A DNA stretch of 64,000 nucleotides from Lunularia cruciata (taxonomy: Eukaryota > Streptophyta > Marchantiopsida > Lunulariales > Lunulariaceae). The stretch lies in contig OX419762.1 in NCBI GenBank assembly GCA_948567375.1, forward strand, positions 1,865,001 through 1,929,000, read 5' to 3'. Position numbers and translations under genes: made by a program. Positions 50,775 through 62,210 of the stretch are shown here, piece by piece; position 1 is the stretch's first letter; the number at the start of each line of letters is the position of its first letter. The notes under the pieces are model-generated. The model had not been told where the DNA came from. It ran no database searches and worked only from the letters and a program-made list of their open reading frames with translations.

Positions 50775-53700
50775 ATGATTCTCTCCAAAGCGCGCCCGTC
50801 AGTGTCCTCACATGGGGATCGAGCACGAAGCAGTCACGGGCAGCGGAAAGAGCCTGTTTCGGCCCTGGACAAATGTCTGGAACTCCGGGACTATACTGGC
50901 GCCATTGTACAGCTCCAATTCAAGCGTCGGGTGTGTCGTCTTTCTTCTATCCTTTCTTTGAAACTTGGATAATCGTCTGTCTTGGGGTTGTTCAGACAAA
51001 GTTTTGAAGACGGCAATGTCAGTGACAATCTGAATGTCAGTGAGACTGAGTACTTGTTGCATCTTCTGATTTGTCATTGAGGGGAGTATCTGTGTGCAAT
51101 GGTGAGATGATTCAGTGTGTTCATTAATCTTGCAGGAGGCGAGTCTACCGCATAAGTTAACGCTCGAGTGGTTGGCCTATTGCCATTTTCACCATGGAGA
51201 GCATGACAAGGCACTCGATGTGTATAAGGATATCCTGGAGATCCCAGGGGCAGATCCTGTATTTTACATTTATGCTTCAGCATGCTTATTTTACATCGGA
51301 CTATATCAGGAAGCCGAGGAGTCGGCATTTAAAGGCAAGCTCTGCGTTGTTTGAAGCAATTGTCCTCGAGCCCTCTAATTTTTTCTGCATGAATGCACTT
51401 TTTGCATTTCAGGATCTAACTTCTGGTTCTTGCATTGAGAAGGGCCTGAATGCCCCTTACAGATACGGATCCTATTTCATTGTGCACACCGATTGAATGA
51501 TGAGGACAAGCTTATGAAACTTCATGATAAGCTAGGTGATCAAACGGAGGACATGCTAAGTTTGGCATCTATTCACTATCTCCGAGGTCATTATCAAGAG
51601 GCCACAGATATCTACAAGCAGCACCTGGCTGAAAACAGGTCAGAATAAACTACATACCCCAGAGTGTATTCATACAGTAGTTTTTCCAGAAGTTGAGAAT
51701 CTGCACTAAAAGAAAATGAAGCAGACAAGACAATACGCAGTTGTTTCAACGTGAAATCGTCACTCACATGGTCTTATCTTTGCGTGCTCAGTACGTTCAT
51801 CAAGCGGATTTGTCCCCAATCCCATCTTCCAGCTGATTAGCCTAATAGACTCAGCAGCTTTCTCGCACAGGGACTGGGTAGCTTTGAATGTCTACATTGC
51901 CCTGTGCTACTACAATTTGGATTATCACGATGTCAGCCTGGAGGTTTTGGACATTTACTTGCAGGTCTAATCTGATCCTTAGTACCTTTGTGTCCCAGAA
52001 CAGTTCCATTGTTTTGAACGCATAGAAACTGACACAAACACTTTCTCTTTTGTGAGAATCTAACACTATACGCGTCGAGTGAGCAGGTATGTCCGGACAG
52101 CGCTCTGGCTATGAATTTGAAGGTGCGCCAATAAATTCAACCCTTGAGAATTTATCGAGATGTTTGAAGTTGAAGGACAACTTGAGAATTACATGTTACC
52201 CTTACATACATCACATTCCGGACAGTTCATTGTCCTGTACTTCTAGTTTTTATGGTTTCTTTTTTCCTCATATATTGTACCTTTTGGTTTCTGAAGTTCC
52301 ATTGAACTGAGGATCATTTACCACGCGTATCACGAGAAGTAACTCTGTATACATACATATGTACATCGCAGCTCCATTTTCTATGATACGATCAGGATGA
52401 AGGTCTACCCACTCACTAGAATCTAACGCTATTGGATGAATTAGGCGTGCAACAACTTCAAGCTCTTCAATGGGAAGGCAGAAGCCGATATGAAAGCATT
52501 GGAGAACGCATGGGGAGGGCAGGTTGACAACGATCTTGTCCGCCACAATCAAGTCGTGTTTCGGAACGGTGATGGTGCTCTGCAGGTCCATTCCAGTCTC
52601 ATTCCCAGCTAAACGTCCTGAAACCAAACAGAGTCAGTTGCCATGAATGCGGCTACTGATGTAAGACCATCTAAGATTTTCTAAGACATGTTCAATTTGT
52701 GTACGCATTAATTGTGTGTACATGGATTCAAGCAAGAGGTCGATTGTTAAATTTGTATGCATCGGATACGTACGAGGATAGTTGTGTTTGATAACTATAA
52801 CTGCTGCAGGTGTTTCCTCCACTTGATGAAATCTTACCGGAAGCCCGAATAAACTTGGCCATCTACTATCTGCGCAACAACCGTGAGTGAAGTTACTACA
52901 TGCTATACCCCACAACTATACAGTGATGATGAACTAGACAAGTCACTCTTCCGTCATATAACGTGTCACGCTCACTGCTGGTGTGTTCAGAATCACAGCA
53001 GGCTTATGACCTGGTCAAGCTGATAGATCCATCAACGCCGCAAGAATACATCTTGAAGGCTGTTACATTGGCAATGTACGGCCAGGAAGAAGAATCGGGG
53101 GACCTAATTAGGCAATCCCACCAGCTCTTTCAACTGGTCGGTACTTCTGGAAGCGAATGCGATACTATACCGGGACGTCAGTGCATGGCTTCTTGCTTCT
53201 TTCTGCTTAAGCAGTTCGACGATGCAATAATCTATATGAAGGTCAGCTTAAACTTGTTGATGTTCACAGGCTGCCATTTAAAATTTGCTACTGGAAAACA
53301 GCCTGTACCACTCAATCACCTGTTTTGCAAGGCGTAACTGGGATGGATGCCTGTAAGCCTTGTGCGTCCCGTCAGAAAGCTGCATTTCTACTCTAGGTGC
53401 TTAATCTCTCAGTGACGTTGACTTGATGTGTTGAATGGGATAACACTTCTTCCGCACAGGTGTCCTGCCTTCACATCTAAATATGCTTGGCCTCCTGTAC
53501 AGTCCATAAAGGCATATTCTGAGAATCAAGAGGAATTCAATTGGAACTATGGGATTGCAAAAGCGGCAAATGGAGAGTTTCAAGAAGCTCAGGATACTCT
53601 GATGATGATCTGCAGTGATCGATATCGGCATAGTTACTTGTACAAGGCCTGGTTATCACACTGTTTCATCATGAATGACAAGGCTCATCTTGCATGGGAG

Positions 53701-54481
53701 CAGTACCTGCAAATTGAACCCTCTGATGAGTCGTTCAGGTATGCAAAACTAGAGTTCCTTGTTTACCTTTCAAATACCCTGCAATCGTCACCTATGCTTA
53801 TGACTCCAATACGATACACAGTGAAAATTTGGTCATTTACATGAATTTTGAACATGAATGAACATGACCGCAAGTCCTGAGGGTCGGCTACAACATTCTC
53901 GACATCAGAGTTTGCGTAAAACTGCTTAGAATGTAACGTACGATGCCACTCTTTGGTGGCTTAACAAACAGACCTCCTGTACTTCCAGCCTACTGATGCT
54001 GATAGCCAACGAGTGTTACAAAACTGGCCAGTACTTGTATGCCGCCAAAGCCTTTGATGTACTCGAGAGGATCGATGGACGTACTGAGCACTGGGACGGA
54101 AAGCGAGGGGCTTGCGTTGGTGCCTTCCAGAATATTATCATTGGGAAAAAACCGAGGGATAGTTTTGGAGAAGTTGTAAATATACTGAGGAGCACAAATC
54201 ATCCCCAGGTAGACGAACATATCGTATGCATTTTTTTCTTTCATCGAAATATAATCTGTCGTAGATTGGTCTAGTTGCATTACTATTAACACCAACCTTC
54301 AGGATATTTCGATTAAATTGTGCGCATGATCATGTAAACAGCGCCATATCTTCTTCCATCACGAGTTCTTGCCATTTCTTCACTAGCGATGTACCAAAGA
54401 GACTCGTTTGTTTTGAAGGTAGAATACATCCTCAGGGTCATGCAGAAGTGGGCCAAGGAGAATGGAGTCATGGCATGCTGA
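50775..54481 (+). CDS. IFT56: IFT56 (TTC26/DYF-13), intraflagellar transport B subunit
   Basis: IFT56 is a TPR protein of the IFT-B complex that helps carry motility components into cilia. Eleven exons: 50,775-50,930, 51,136-51,334, 51,443-51,638, 51,871-51,964, 52,087-52,122, 52,445-52,585, 52,810-52,882, 52,991-53,241, 53,503-53,738, 53,989-54,208, 54,419-54,481. They give 554 residues, the length of the human protein. Landmarks: [10 protein letters not shown] at the start; [60 protein letters not shown]; the very conserved [35 protein letters not shown]; and [17 protein letters not shown] at the end. The intron after exon 2 starts with GC rather than GT. In land plants this gene is expected only where sperm swim. 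The neighbour NOL-like gene is convergent. Confidence 0.96.
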
Positions 54482-55096
54482 CCAGTAGCTACAGCGCCGG
54501 AGAACTGCGCATACAGAACCAGAACGGCCTTCTGTCCGTGATCGTAGTTATAGACTAATCTTCTTTGCTGATCTTGCACCCATCTTAGTGATTGGCGTTA
54601 CAACTTCCAACTTCGAAATCCCTAGATCTCTTTTCCTAGTGTCACTCCAGGCTGGTGGCCGTGTGGTGGTCAGAAGACTCTTCGCTTTACAGGTGGTCCA
54701 TTCTCTAAGTGATAGAGAAACCATCTTTACCTCTCGTAGTTCAGCTAGGCTACAGATTTCAACTCCCTGTACATTTCTTGCAAGTTGATCTACGGCATTT
54801 TCAGTTCAAGAGGCAGAAATGAATGACTGAGAGGTAAGAACTTATCTGCAGACACTGCCTTGAGAATTTATTGACCGCTGCAAATCAACTGATGATTTCG
54901 CATTTCACAAGAGTGTGTGCCACAGGTGTATCTGGAAGTCCTTCGTTTGATGCGAGATTCGCCCGCTGCTAGGCGTCTCCCGTCTCATGAGCGTCATATG
55001 GTTGACTCCTTTCAAACCGACTTCATTTTGCCACTTTCAGGCAGAGGCACAAATCTGACCTTCTGGAGATCGTTAAAGCCTCACAGCTAGAATAGC
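54482..55096. other. Convergent 3' flanks of IFT56 and the reductase gene
   Basis: The 615 bp between the IFT56 stop codon and the stop codon of the minus-strand reductase should hold both 3' untranslated regions. No additional coding sequence was recognised. Confidence 0.6.
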
Positions 55097-57236
55097 TTAG
55101 TATAAAAGCTCGACACCATTGTCTTTGTACCTTTTACCGTTGACCATAACTCGATTACCGTCTTTGTCGAAAAACCGGCCACCAGAAACTATCTGTGGAA
55201 CACCTGTGAGAACCTTGAAGATGGCAGAAAAAGGAGACAGCACTTCAATGCTTTGCTTGGAGCCTTGCACTGCACGTATTTGAGGAGCTAAAAGTGTGGC
55301 AGCAGTATCAGGCTCCTCAGCTAATGTGTTGAAAAAACGTCGTGCTACAGGTGTTGAATCCTTCAGAAGCAGATCCGTGAGAACCAATCCAGGGGACAGA
55401 TTGTGCACTCCAATGCTAGAAATTCCTGTTCCAGCCCACAAAAACAAACCACATATGTCAAACCCACCTCCTCATTCCTTCTTCCGTTCGCAAAATACTA
55501 GCAGATCCGATTTCATTCTTCCTTTTCTACCGAGAACTCTCCATCTCAGATTTCGGTGGAACTTGATGGTGCAGTGACAAGCTCATTGCTGTCTCACTAA
55601 ACTTACTCTGGACAGGAATTGTGAATGACCGCAACAAAGGACCATGCAGACGCGAACTGTCATCTCCTACCGAGTGTCATGCACATCAGGTTGAATAAGC
55701 TGGGGTCAAGTAATTGCATGGTTGAGGGGCCCACCTGCAGCTTTTAGCTCCTCGGAGAGAGATTCAGTAAGTTGTGTAAGGGCAATTTTCGTTGCCTTGT
55801 GAGTACATGCAGATTTGGTGAATTTCGCTCCCCACTGGGTAAACCCCATGTTAAATATATGGTAGCTTGGCATATCTGTTGGTGGTTGATCACGCATAAC
55901 TCTTATGGCTTCCCTACAGCACAAAAGAGATCCAATCACGTTGGTCCCACTGACACGAATGATTTCTTCTGCTTCCACATCCGCGAGCAGCCTCTTCGAT
56001 GTCACCTCACCTGCACAGTGAAGTGAAGTGATGCTGGCACTTAAGGAGGTACAATCACAGCCCAGACAGACAAATCTCTATGCTACATTGTGTTGATCTT
56101 GAAGCTTCTACTATGTCTTTCTCTCCAAACAGTACAGGGAAACCAAAACCCGATAACTAGTGTTATGTTTTGACAGCTATCCTGATTGTTTATCACGAGC
56201 AAAGTCAGAGCATTTAACAATGCTGGTCTGTTAAGCATACCAGCATTGTTGAGCCAGCGGTCAATGGTGCCCAATTTCTCTGAAGCAAACCCCGCCAAAA
56301 TTTTCACATCGGAAGGCTTTGACACATCGCAAACAACTCCTCCGACGGATGCTCCTTCAATTTGTTCTTGCAATGCAGCTACTGCTTTGTTGAGCCTCGT
56401 CTCGTTTCTTCCACAGATCACCACTCTGTCTTTTGCGTCCAGAAACTTCCGAGCCAGAGCGAATCCAAGACCGCTGGTGCCTCCCGTTATGACTATACCC
56501 AACCCCTGCTTCTCGGACATGTCCTACATATTTTACATCCACCAGTGCGTCCGTAAGAGAGACTTTCGAAAGGAATGCTGGAGGCAACACCTGCATAAAA
56601 ATAAATCGAAGCCTTTCAAGAATCAACTTAACTCCTATGAATTCATTGCACTGGACTAATGCTTGATTCTCTTGATTTTTGGTAGCTTAAATTGCCACTA
56701 TCGTACAATTTGAGCTTCATAAAGATGTCAAAAGAAGCTGTGCTTTGCGAATTTACATGCAGTAATCCCGTAAACTGTTTGTCGAGGATAAATAAACCCT
56801 AGTCATTCACAGGCTTTTAATCTTCCCAATGCCAGACTCAAAAGTTTTGCCTTTCTCTTTTTGAACAGTAGCATAAACAAAACAGGAAGACTCGAAACAA
56901 GTTCGAAGAACAACACTGAAATGGAAGTTCTTTGAAATTGAGCTCAGAACGGTAAAATGAACGCAACAGAACTTCTGCAGCTGCCACAAAGAATTACTGC
57001 GTGAACATCAGAAGCCACAACGAGACAAAGATGAGTACCTGAGAAGCTACAGCAGCTGCGCACAAAGGGGAGCGGCGATGGACCAAAAGTGGATTGTGAT
57101 TTCGATTCCTGCTGCTGACCACGAATGTCGCACCAAACGGAGAGGACTCATAACTAAAATGATGCGAACCTCTCAGATTCCAAGAACCCGATTGAGCACA
57201 AGCTTGCATTTTGAACAAAGTTTCAAGAGCGTTCAA
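55097..57236 (-). CDS. NYC1/NOL-family short-chain dehydrogenase (chlorophyll b reductase-like)
   Basis: The family reduces chlorophyll b in chloroplasts during chlorophyll turnover. Exons on the minus strand: 57,236-57,039, 56,523-56,241, 56,010-55,735, 55,425-55,097; 361 residues. Exon 1 encodes a Ser/Arg/Ala-rich 66-residue leader like a chloroplast transit peptide. If it is wrong, translation would start at Met 68 (56,520). The Rossmann cofactor motif is TGGTSGLG (79-86), NNAG is at 158-161, LLCCREA at 189-195, and VHNLSPGLVLTDLLL and LAPQIRAV lie in the last exon, all typical of NYC1/NOL. Oddly, where the family has YGATK, this protein has HKATK: His231 replaces the catalytic Tyr, with Lys235 kept, and the preceding DGAG segment is also absent. 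Reductase activity is therefore doubtful. It could be a divergent paralogue with another role. Confidence 0.82.
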
Positions 57237-57501
57237 ATTCGTACTTCAATGAGAAGCTTGACAGATTGAAATCTGTGAAGCTGTGCCGGAACTTATTTCT
57301 TGTTCTCTATAATTCCTCATACTGCTCCCGAGAGCGAAATTTCCCGGGGACAAGCACGAGGTCAAGGATTCCCGGCAGCGTTCCATTTGATGTTGTATGA
57401 TAGTCTGAAAGATGGACTAATAACGATCGGTCCATCTATTGGACAATCATACACATCAAATGAAATCCTCATCCTAATCGGGAGTACGACTCAACGGCAC
57501 A

Positions 57502-57583
57502 TCAGACACAAGAGTGGTCCTTCAGTTAGAGCATCATCTCTATCAGACACAAGGGTGGTCCTTCAGTTAGAGCATCATCTCTA
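57502..57583. repeat. Tandem duplication, 41-bp unit, two copies
   Basis: Two adjacent 41-bp copies (57,502-57,542 and 57,543-57,583), each beginning ATCAGACACAAG, differ at one base. They lie upstream (minus sense) of the reductase gene. Confidence 0.9.
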
Positions 57584-57676
57584 ACAGTACCCCAACGGTG
57601 GGTATATACGGCACTCCAAGTTCGCAGAACGACTTATTAGAGTAAGAGTAAAGGTGACCGCGTATCGAAGACGAAG

Positions 57677-57693
57677 GATGGGAAGATCCCATC
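57677..57693 (-). repeat. LINE-family 3' hairpin, isolated copy
   Basis: GATGGGAAGATCCCATC on the plus strand is one base different from the hairpin that ends LINE copies B and C. The DNA to its right does not resemble the LINE body, so this is a tail-only remnant or an unrelated element with the same tail. Confidence 0.5.
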
Positions 57694-57760
57694 AATAGCC
57701 ACTTGGATTTAATGTCACTTGGTTCGACGTGTCCCCCTAAACCCTCGTACATAACAGTTG

Positions 57761-57905
57761 GCCATGGCCGCTCCTCGTTCGCAAGCAGTGTTCTTGTCAA
57801 TAACAATAATGAAACAATGAAATATAAAACCATGTCAAACCATGGTCACTTTTCGTTTGCAAGTAGTGTTTTTATCAATAACAATAATGAAATATAAAAT
57901 CCAGA
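57761..57905. repeat. Diverged tandem duplication, about 70-bp unit
   Basis: Two segments share CCATGG, CTC/TTTTCGTTYGCAAG, AGTGTT and a TATCAATAACAATAATGAAA-like stretch, in the same order and orientation, with several substitutions. The right half merges into AT-rich DNA. Confidence 0.6.
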
Positions 57906-58839
57906 AAATATAATAAATGAAAAATATAATTTATAATTTATAAAATGTGAACCTAAGGAAGAATTTAAAGTATATGATCAATTTGTAATAAATTAATTTA
58001 ATGTTAATTAATTTTTATCATATATTTCTATAATGTTAAAATATTAATCTATAAAAGAATTAAGAAATCAATATAAATAATTTTAAATCTAATTTTGATT
58101 TATATATAATAAAAAATCAATAAATACATGGTGTTCATTCTTAATTTTAATCATAATATGTAATTTGTAAAGTTATATGGAGTGTTCTATTTATTATCGA
58201 TATTTTTATTTTTATTTTACTTTTAATTTATAAAAACTAGTTCTAGACCGACCAATAATATGTCTAAGTGAAATATAAATGCTAATCAAGAGATAATTTT
58301 GTTCACAATACATAAATATAAAATTTATAAATTATTGATAAAACACCATTTTAATACGGGGTTGTTGCCATGAACAAAGTAAGAATTGTTCCTTAATCAC
58401 TTCTCGTAGTATAATAAGCTCCAATCGCAAATGTAATTTAGAGACATTCCACCTTGTGACCCGTGCAATCAAATCTGTATACCAATCAATAGATAAAAAC
58501 AACAAAAAGTTTGGTAGGGAAGTCTCTCATGTTCCATGGACCTCACCTTAGTGGTATATGTGAGAGCTAAGAACAAAACTTCAGCCTCAAGAGGCAAAAA
58601 CCCTATTTCAACAAACAACAATACATAAGGAGTTTGAAGTCTAATTTCTCCCGGGTGAACTGAATTCGTTTCACTTGGCTAAATTTTAATCAGGCCCAAA
58701 CTTCCCGCCCATCCCAAAAGTTGTTAATTCTTAAATTGTGGTTATTACACTTCTTGTCCAGGGCATCATATTTTTGGAACACATTTAAGGACAGTTAATT
58801 GAAAATCCATCAAACGGTGGTTAACAACAATGGACAACT
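57906..58839. other. AT-rich intergenic, no gene seen
   Basis: Strongly AT-rich to about 58,350, then somewhat more mixed. The right part may already belong to a diverged 5' portion of LINE copy C, but no clear match to copies A and B was found before about 58,840. Confidence 0.4.
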
Positions 58840-61800
58840 ATGTTTGATGTGAGATTGAAACTTCAAGTATAGCACATAATTATTTTTCCATATGGTTCTT
58901 GGATATTCCATGATGAGGTTAGATACACTTTTTGCTTACCACGTGATAGATTGGCTTGTGATCTAACGGATGAGTCAATATGGTCCTTATTCCTCATACT
59001 CACACAATGGTGTCTTCGCTATACTAGGGGGTGTACGGGTCAAAGAGAGGAGACTATTAGATTTTACAGATTTTGAGTTGGAGATTGTGCTACCCTACAA
59101 GAGGAGTCTATACAGGCTACATGTCACAAGAGAGTAAAAAGACAACAACATAGAACACATGAAGGATGTGAAGATAGGTTCAGTCATAAGAGTATACTCA
59201 ATATAGATTCCACTCAACTACGATTGCATAAGATATTGGGTCACATGTGAGAGTATAGTAAAGCAACGTGAGTCCTACATCTTTTGTCTATGGCTAGTCC
59301 CGATAATGAGATCATCTTTTCCTTGGGCTTATTACATTCTATTCTAGGAGAGGGAGTACCATTAGAGGTCTTAGTTTATTAACCGAAATAACTTTTGTGT
59401 CTTGATAGATCACTTTTTGCACATGCATTAGGAGGTTTCAGATTTAAATTCAACAAATACATACGAGTAATTTAGTGAAATCCATAAAATGTTTTATGTA
59501 TTATCATAGAGAAGAATGGACAAGTAATGGAATGGTTTGTAGAACATTTTAGGGTTTATAGAATTTTGTGCAAATTCAAATTATTGGGATTTTGAAATCT
59601 ACAATAACTATTTTATGTGCAATCAAGTAACCCATAAGAATCCACACTTTCACATTTTAGATCACCCATAAAATTTTAATAGCTATGGAATTGTATCCAT
59701 AAAAAACCCAATATACTTTTGTGCACTAAAAATAAAATTTTATACTATATTGTATAATGTATACATAAACTTTTACAAATTGTATGTAAACATTTTTACA
59801 AACATTTATTGAAACCCATTATGCATTGCCTCATGCCTCTCCTCAAGAGGCTTGTCAGGATGGTATATGAGCATCTTAGAGATTACTTAAGCTAAATGAT
59901 CCCTCTAGTGGTTTTGCCAAGCTATTTCAGGTGGCTATAGCAATAACATGGAGAGAGATTCCTACATCAATTAGTCAAGTGTTTAGTGCTAGTCTATTTC
60001 TTGTGATGGAGAAGGATACAAGAGCATTAGACCAATTGCTATTAGGGAGGTCTTTTTGCATCTTGTTAGCCATACAATCCTCCAACATTGTTCTCACTTT
60101 TCATAGCACCTTAGTCCACATCAATTTGAAGTTGCTACACTTGGAGGTTGTGAGACTATATCTCTAGGCATTTACAATTCTCTTAACTATTCATCTAGAG
60201 TGGGTTGTTCTACAATTGGATCTTTTTAATAGTGTCTCACATTTATTTAGCTTTAGAGAGCTTAGGAAGGCTAGTGGATCCTAGGCAAGTCTTATTCCTT
60301 TTGTGCAATGTTTCTATGTCTCTTCTTCTTTGCTTTCTTACCAACATGGTTTCTCACAAGAAGGATTCACTATCTTCAATTTGGTCATTGATACAAGACA
60401 TGGAGATCCTTTAGGGGTACATTTATTTACCATGGCTCACTTTAGAGCACTCTTATCTACTACTTTGGCCATGTTAGGTTATGTTTTTCCCTCCTTGGCA
60501 TATGATACAAACCTTGTAGGCACAATAGATTAGATTAGGTAGACCTTTGATCACTTGACTATTGAACTTCATCGTATGGTCTTGAGAGTCAAGGTATCAA
60601 AGTGCAAAGTATGATCTTCTTGAGGTATTCTTCCTCATCTCTAGCTTCTAAGGGATGTATAACATCTACATATGGCCTATGTATCCTTGGAGTACCAATA
60701 GGATCCAAAAATTTATAACACGTTTCCTAGACATAGCCCTTGTAGTGGATATTCTTCATGTGGATGACCTCCTTCTATTAAGAGATCCACAAGTGGCATT
60801 TACGATGCTCTCCTCTAGTATTGCCTACAAACCTTCCTACTTTCTTTGCATGGGTCTCTTGTTTATGACCTTCTTGTCATATTTGAGTGTGTTTGATAGG
60901 AGGATTATGGGTGTCTTTGGTGATATAATTGGACTAGAGACATTGAAATGTATGACAAGGGATTTGGCATGAAGACAAAAAAAAAATCTATATTAATCTT
61001 ATATGGAGAAGTAGGCTTACTACATATGTAGGAGATGACACCTACAACATTTTTGCATAGTTTTGCTCTCTATGCACCTCTACTTTCCTCTCATTTTGTG
61101 GTTGCTGAAAGGCTAATCTTGGAGACATATGTGACCAAGGTGGAGGAGGGATCTTTTTCTCTCAAGGGGTATTGTGGTAGACAAGAGATGATATATCTCT
61201 ACAAGCACAAGAGGACATTCAATCCTTTGCTTCCCTACTATCAAATTGGACCAAAGGCTTGCCATTTTCCTTGATGGATCAAAATTTTTAGCATACATTA
61301 CATTCTCTCTTAATTGACTCATCCATTCCTTGTGCTACTAGAACAAATCTTCATTATTGCTTTGGAAAGTGTGCAAGCTCTTGGATCCTAGCTTGACTAT
61401 GCATTAAGGCATTCTAACTTGCACATGCTACTTTCTTTATGACTATAAGGTTTTGCCTAGGTTTTGTCCATCCATCTGCATCGTCATTACTCATTTGTGA
61501 GTGGTGGTTCTATACTAGGTGTAAGAATAGTCCACATGACATGGTGTCTTTTTGGAGAACAAAGGATAATTACCCATGATGCTATCAAGGATATAGTGTT
61601 TTCCATGACACAAGGGAGTGAATACCTTACTTAGAAGAAGTATTGGTATGCTTTGCAAACAACACTAGTTAGGGAAAACTTGTACTTGGTCCAAGATGAT
61701 TAAGTTATAATAGCAAATATTGTGGTTATGGATCCTACACGTGATGTAGTGTTGGAGGGAGTGATCACCCATCCTCTTGGATGTGCAGCGAGTGGAGTAG

Positions 61801-62210
61801 CAACAAGCAAGGTCTCCAAGTATAGGAGTATGTAGCGGGGTCACCTCTTTGTTCCTCTAGCCTTGGAGTTATATGGAGTGAAGGATGTGGCATTTGACAC
61901 ATTTTTCAAAGAGTATGCTAGAGTGTATCATTCTAGACATTAGGAGTATCACTCATTTTCATATTTTGTAATATTTATAAAACAACATGTATCCATTGCT
62001 CTACAAAGAGCATTAGCCAATGCAATGTATAGGAGAGCAATTACACTAAGTGATGCTTCTTCAAATGCTCCAATTGTTTATAAACAATATGACTTGCATA
62101 GCTGATATATCTTAGGTGATGTAGTGCAGATTCCTCTTACCAATACTATTGGGGCTTAGCCCCTATTTTTTTTCCTTGTAAGACTTGATGGGGTCTTCCC
62201 ATCCTCCTTG
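58840..62210 (+). mobile_element. LINE-like element, copy C, with a nested insert
   Basis: Plus-strand copy of the same family. Matches to copy B begin near 58,870 (CCATGATGAGG segment), pass through the region equivalent to 47.8-48.3 kb, and resume after a 391-bp insert. They continue through the RT region, where the catalytic position reads LAYD (60,495-60,506), and the VVDILHVDDLLLL stretch (60,655-60,972). C-terminal sequence follows, including HVSIALQRALANAM-like text near 61,985. The copy ends at a GGGGCTTAGCCCC hairpin (near 62,151) and GATGGGGTCTTCCCATC (62,187-62,203). The N-terminal finger region is not recognisable. Inactive. Confidence 0.72.
59430..59820. mobile_element. 391-bp MITE-like insert inside LINE copy C
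   Basis: Alignment with copy B shows copy C interrupted here. The insert is AT-rich and non-coding, with short inverted ends (GGTTTCA near the left, TGAAACC near the right). It is flanked by a perfect 7-bp duplication ATGCATT (59,423-59,429 and 59,821-59,827). The duplication and ends indicate a DNA-transposon-type insertion. The superfamily is not clear: 7 bp does not match the usual 8 bp of hAT or 9 bp of Mutator. Confidence 0.65.

Noticed and set aside
56357-56626. Alternative minus-strand frame containing VLPPAFLSKVSLTDALVDVKYVG next to the reductase exon 2
   Set aside because: It is phase-compatible with the transit-like exon, but continuing it loses the Rossmann motif; the acceptor just before 56,523 keeps the SDR frame instead.
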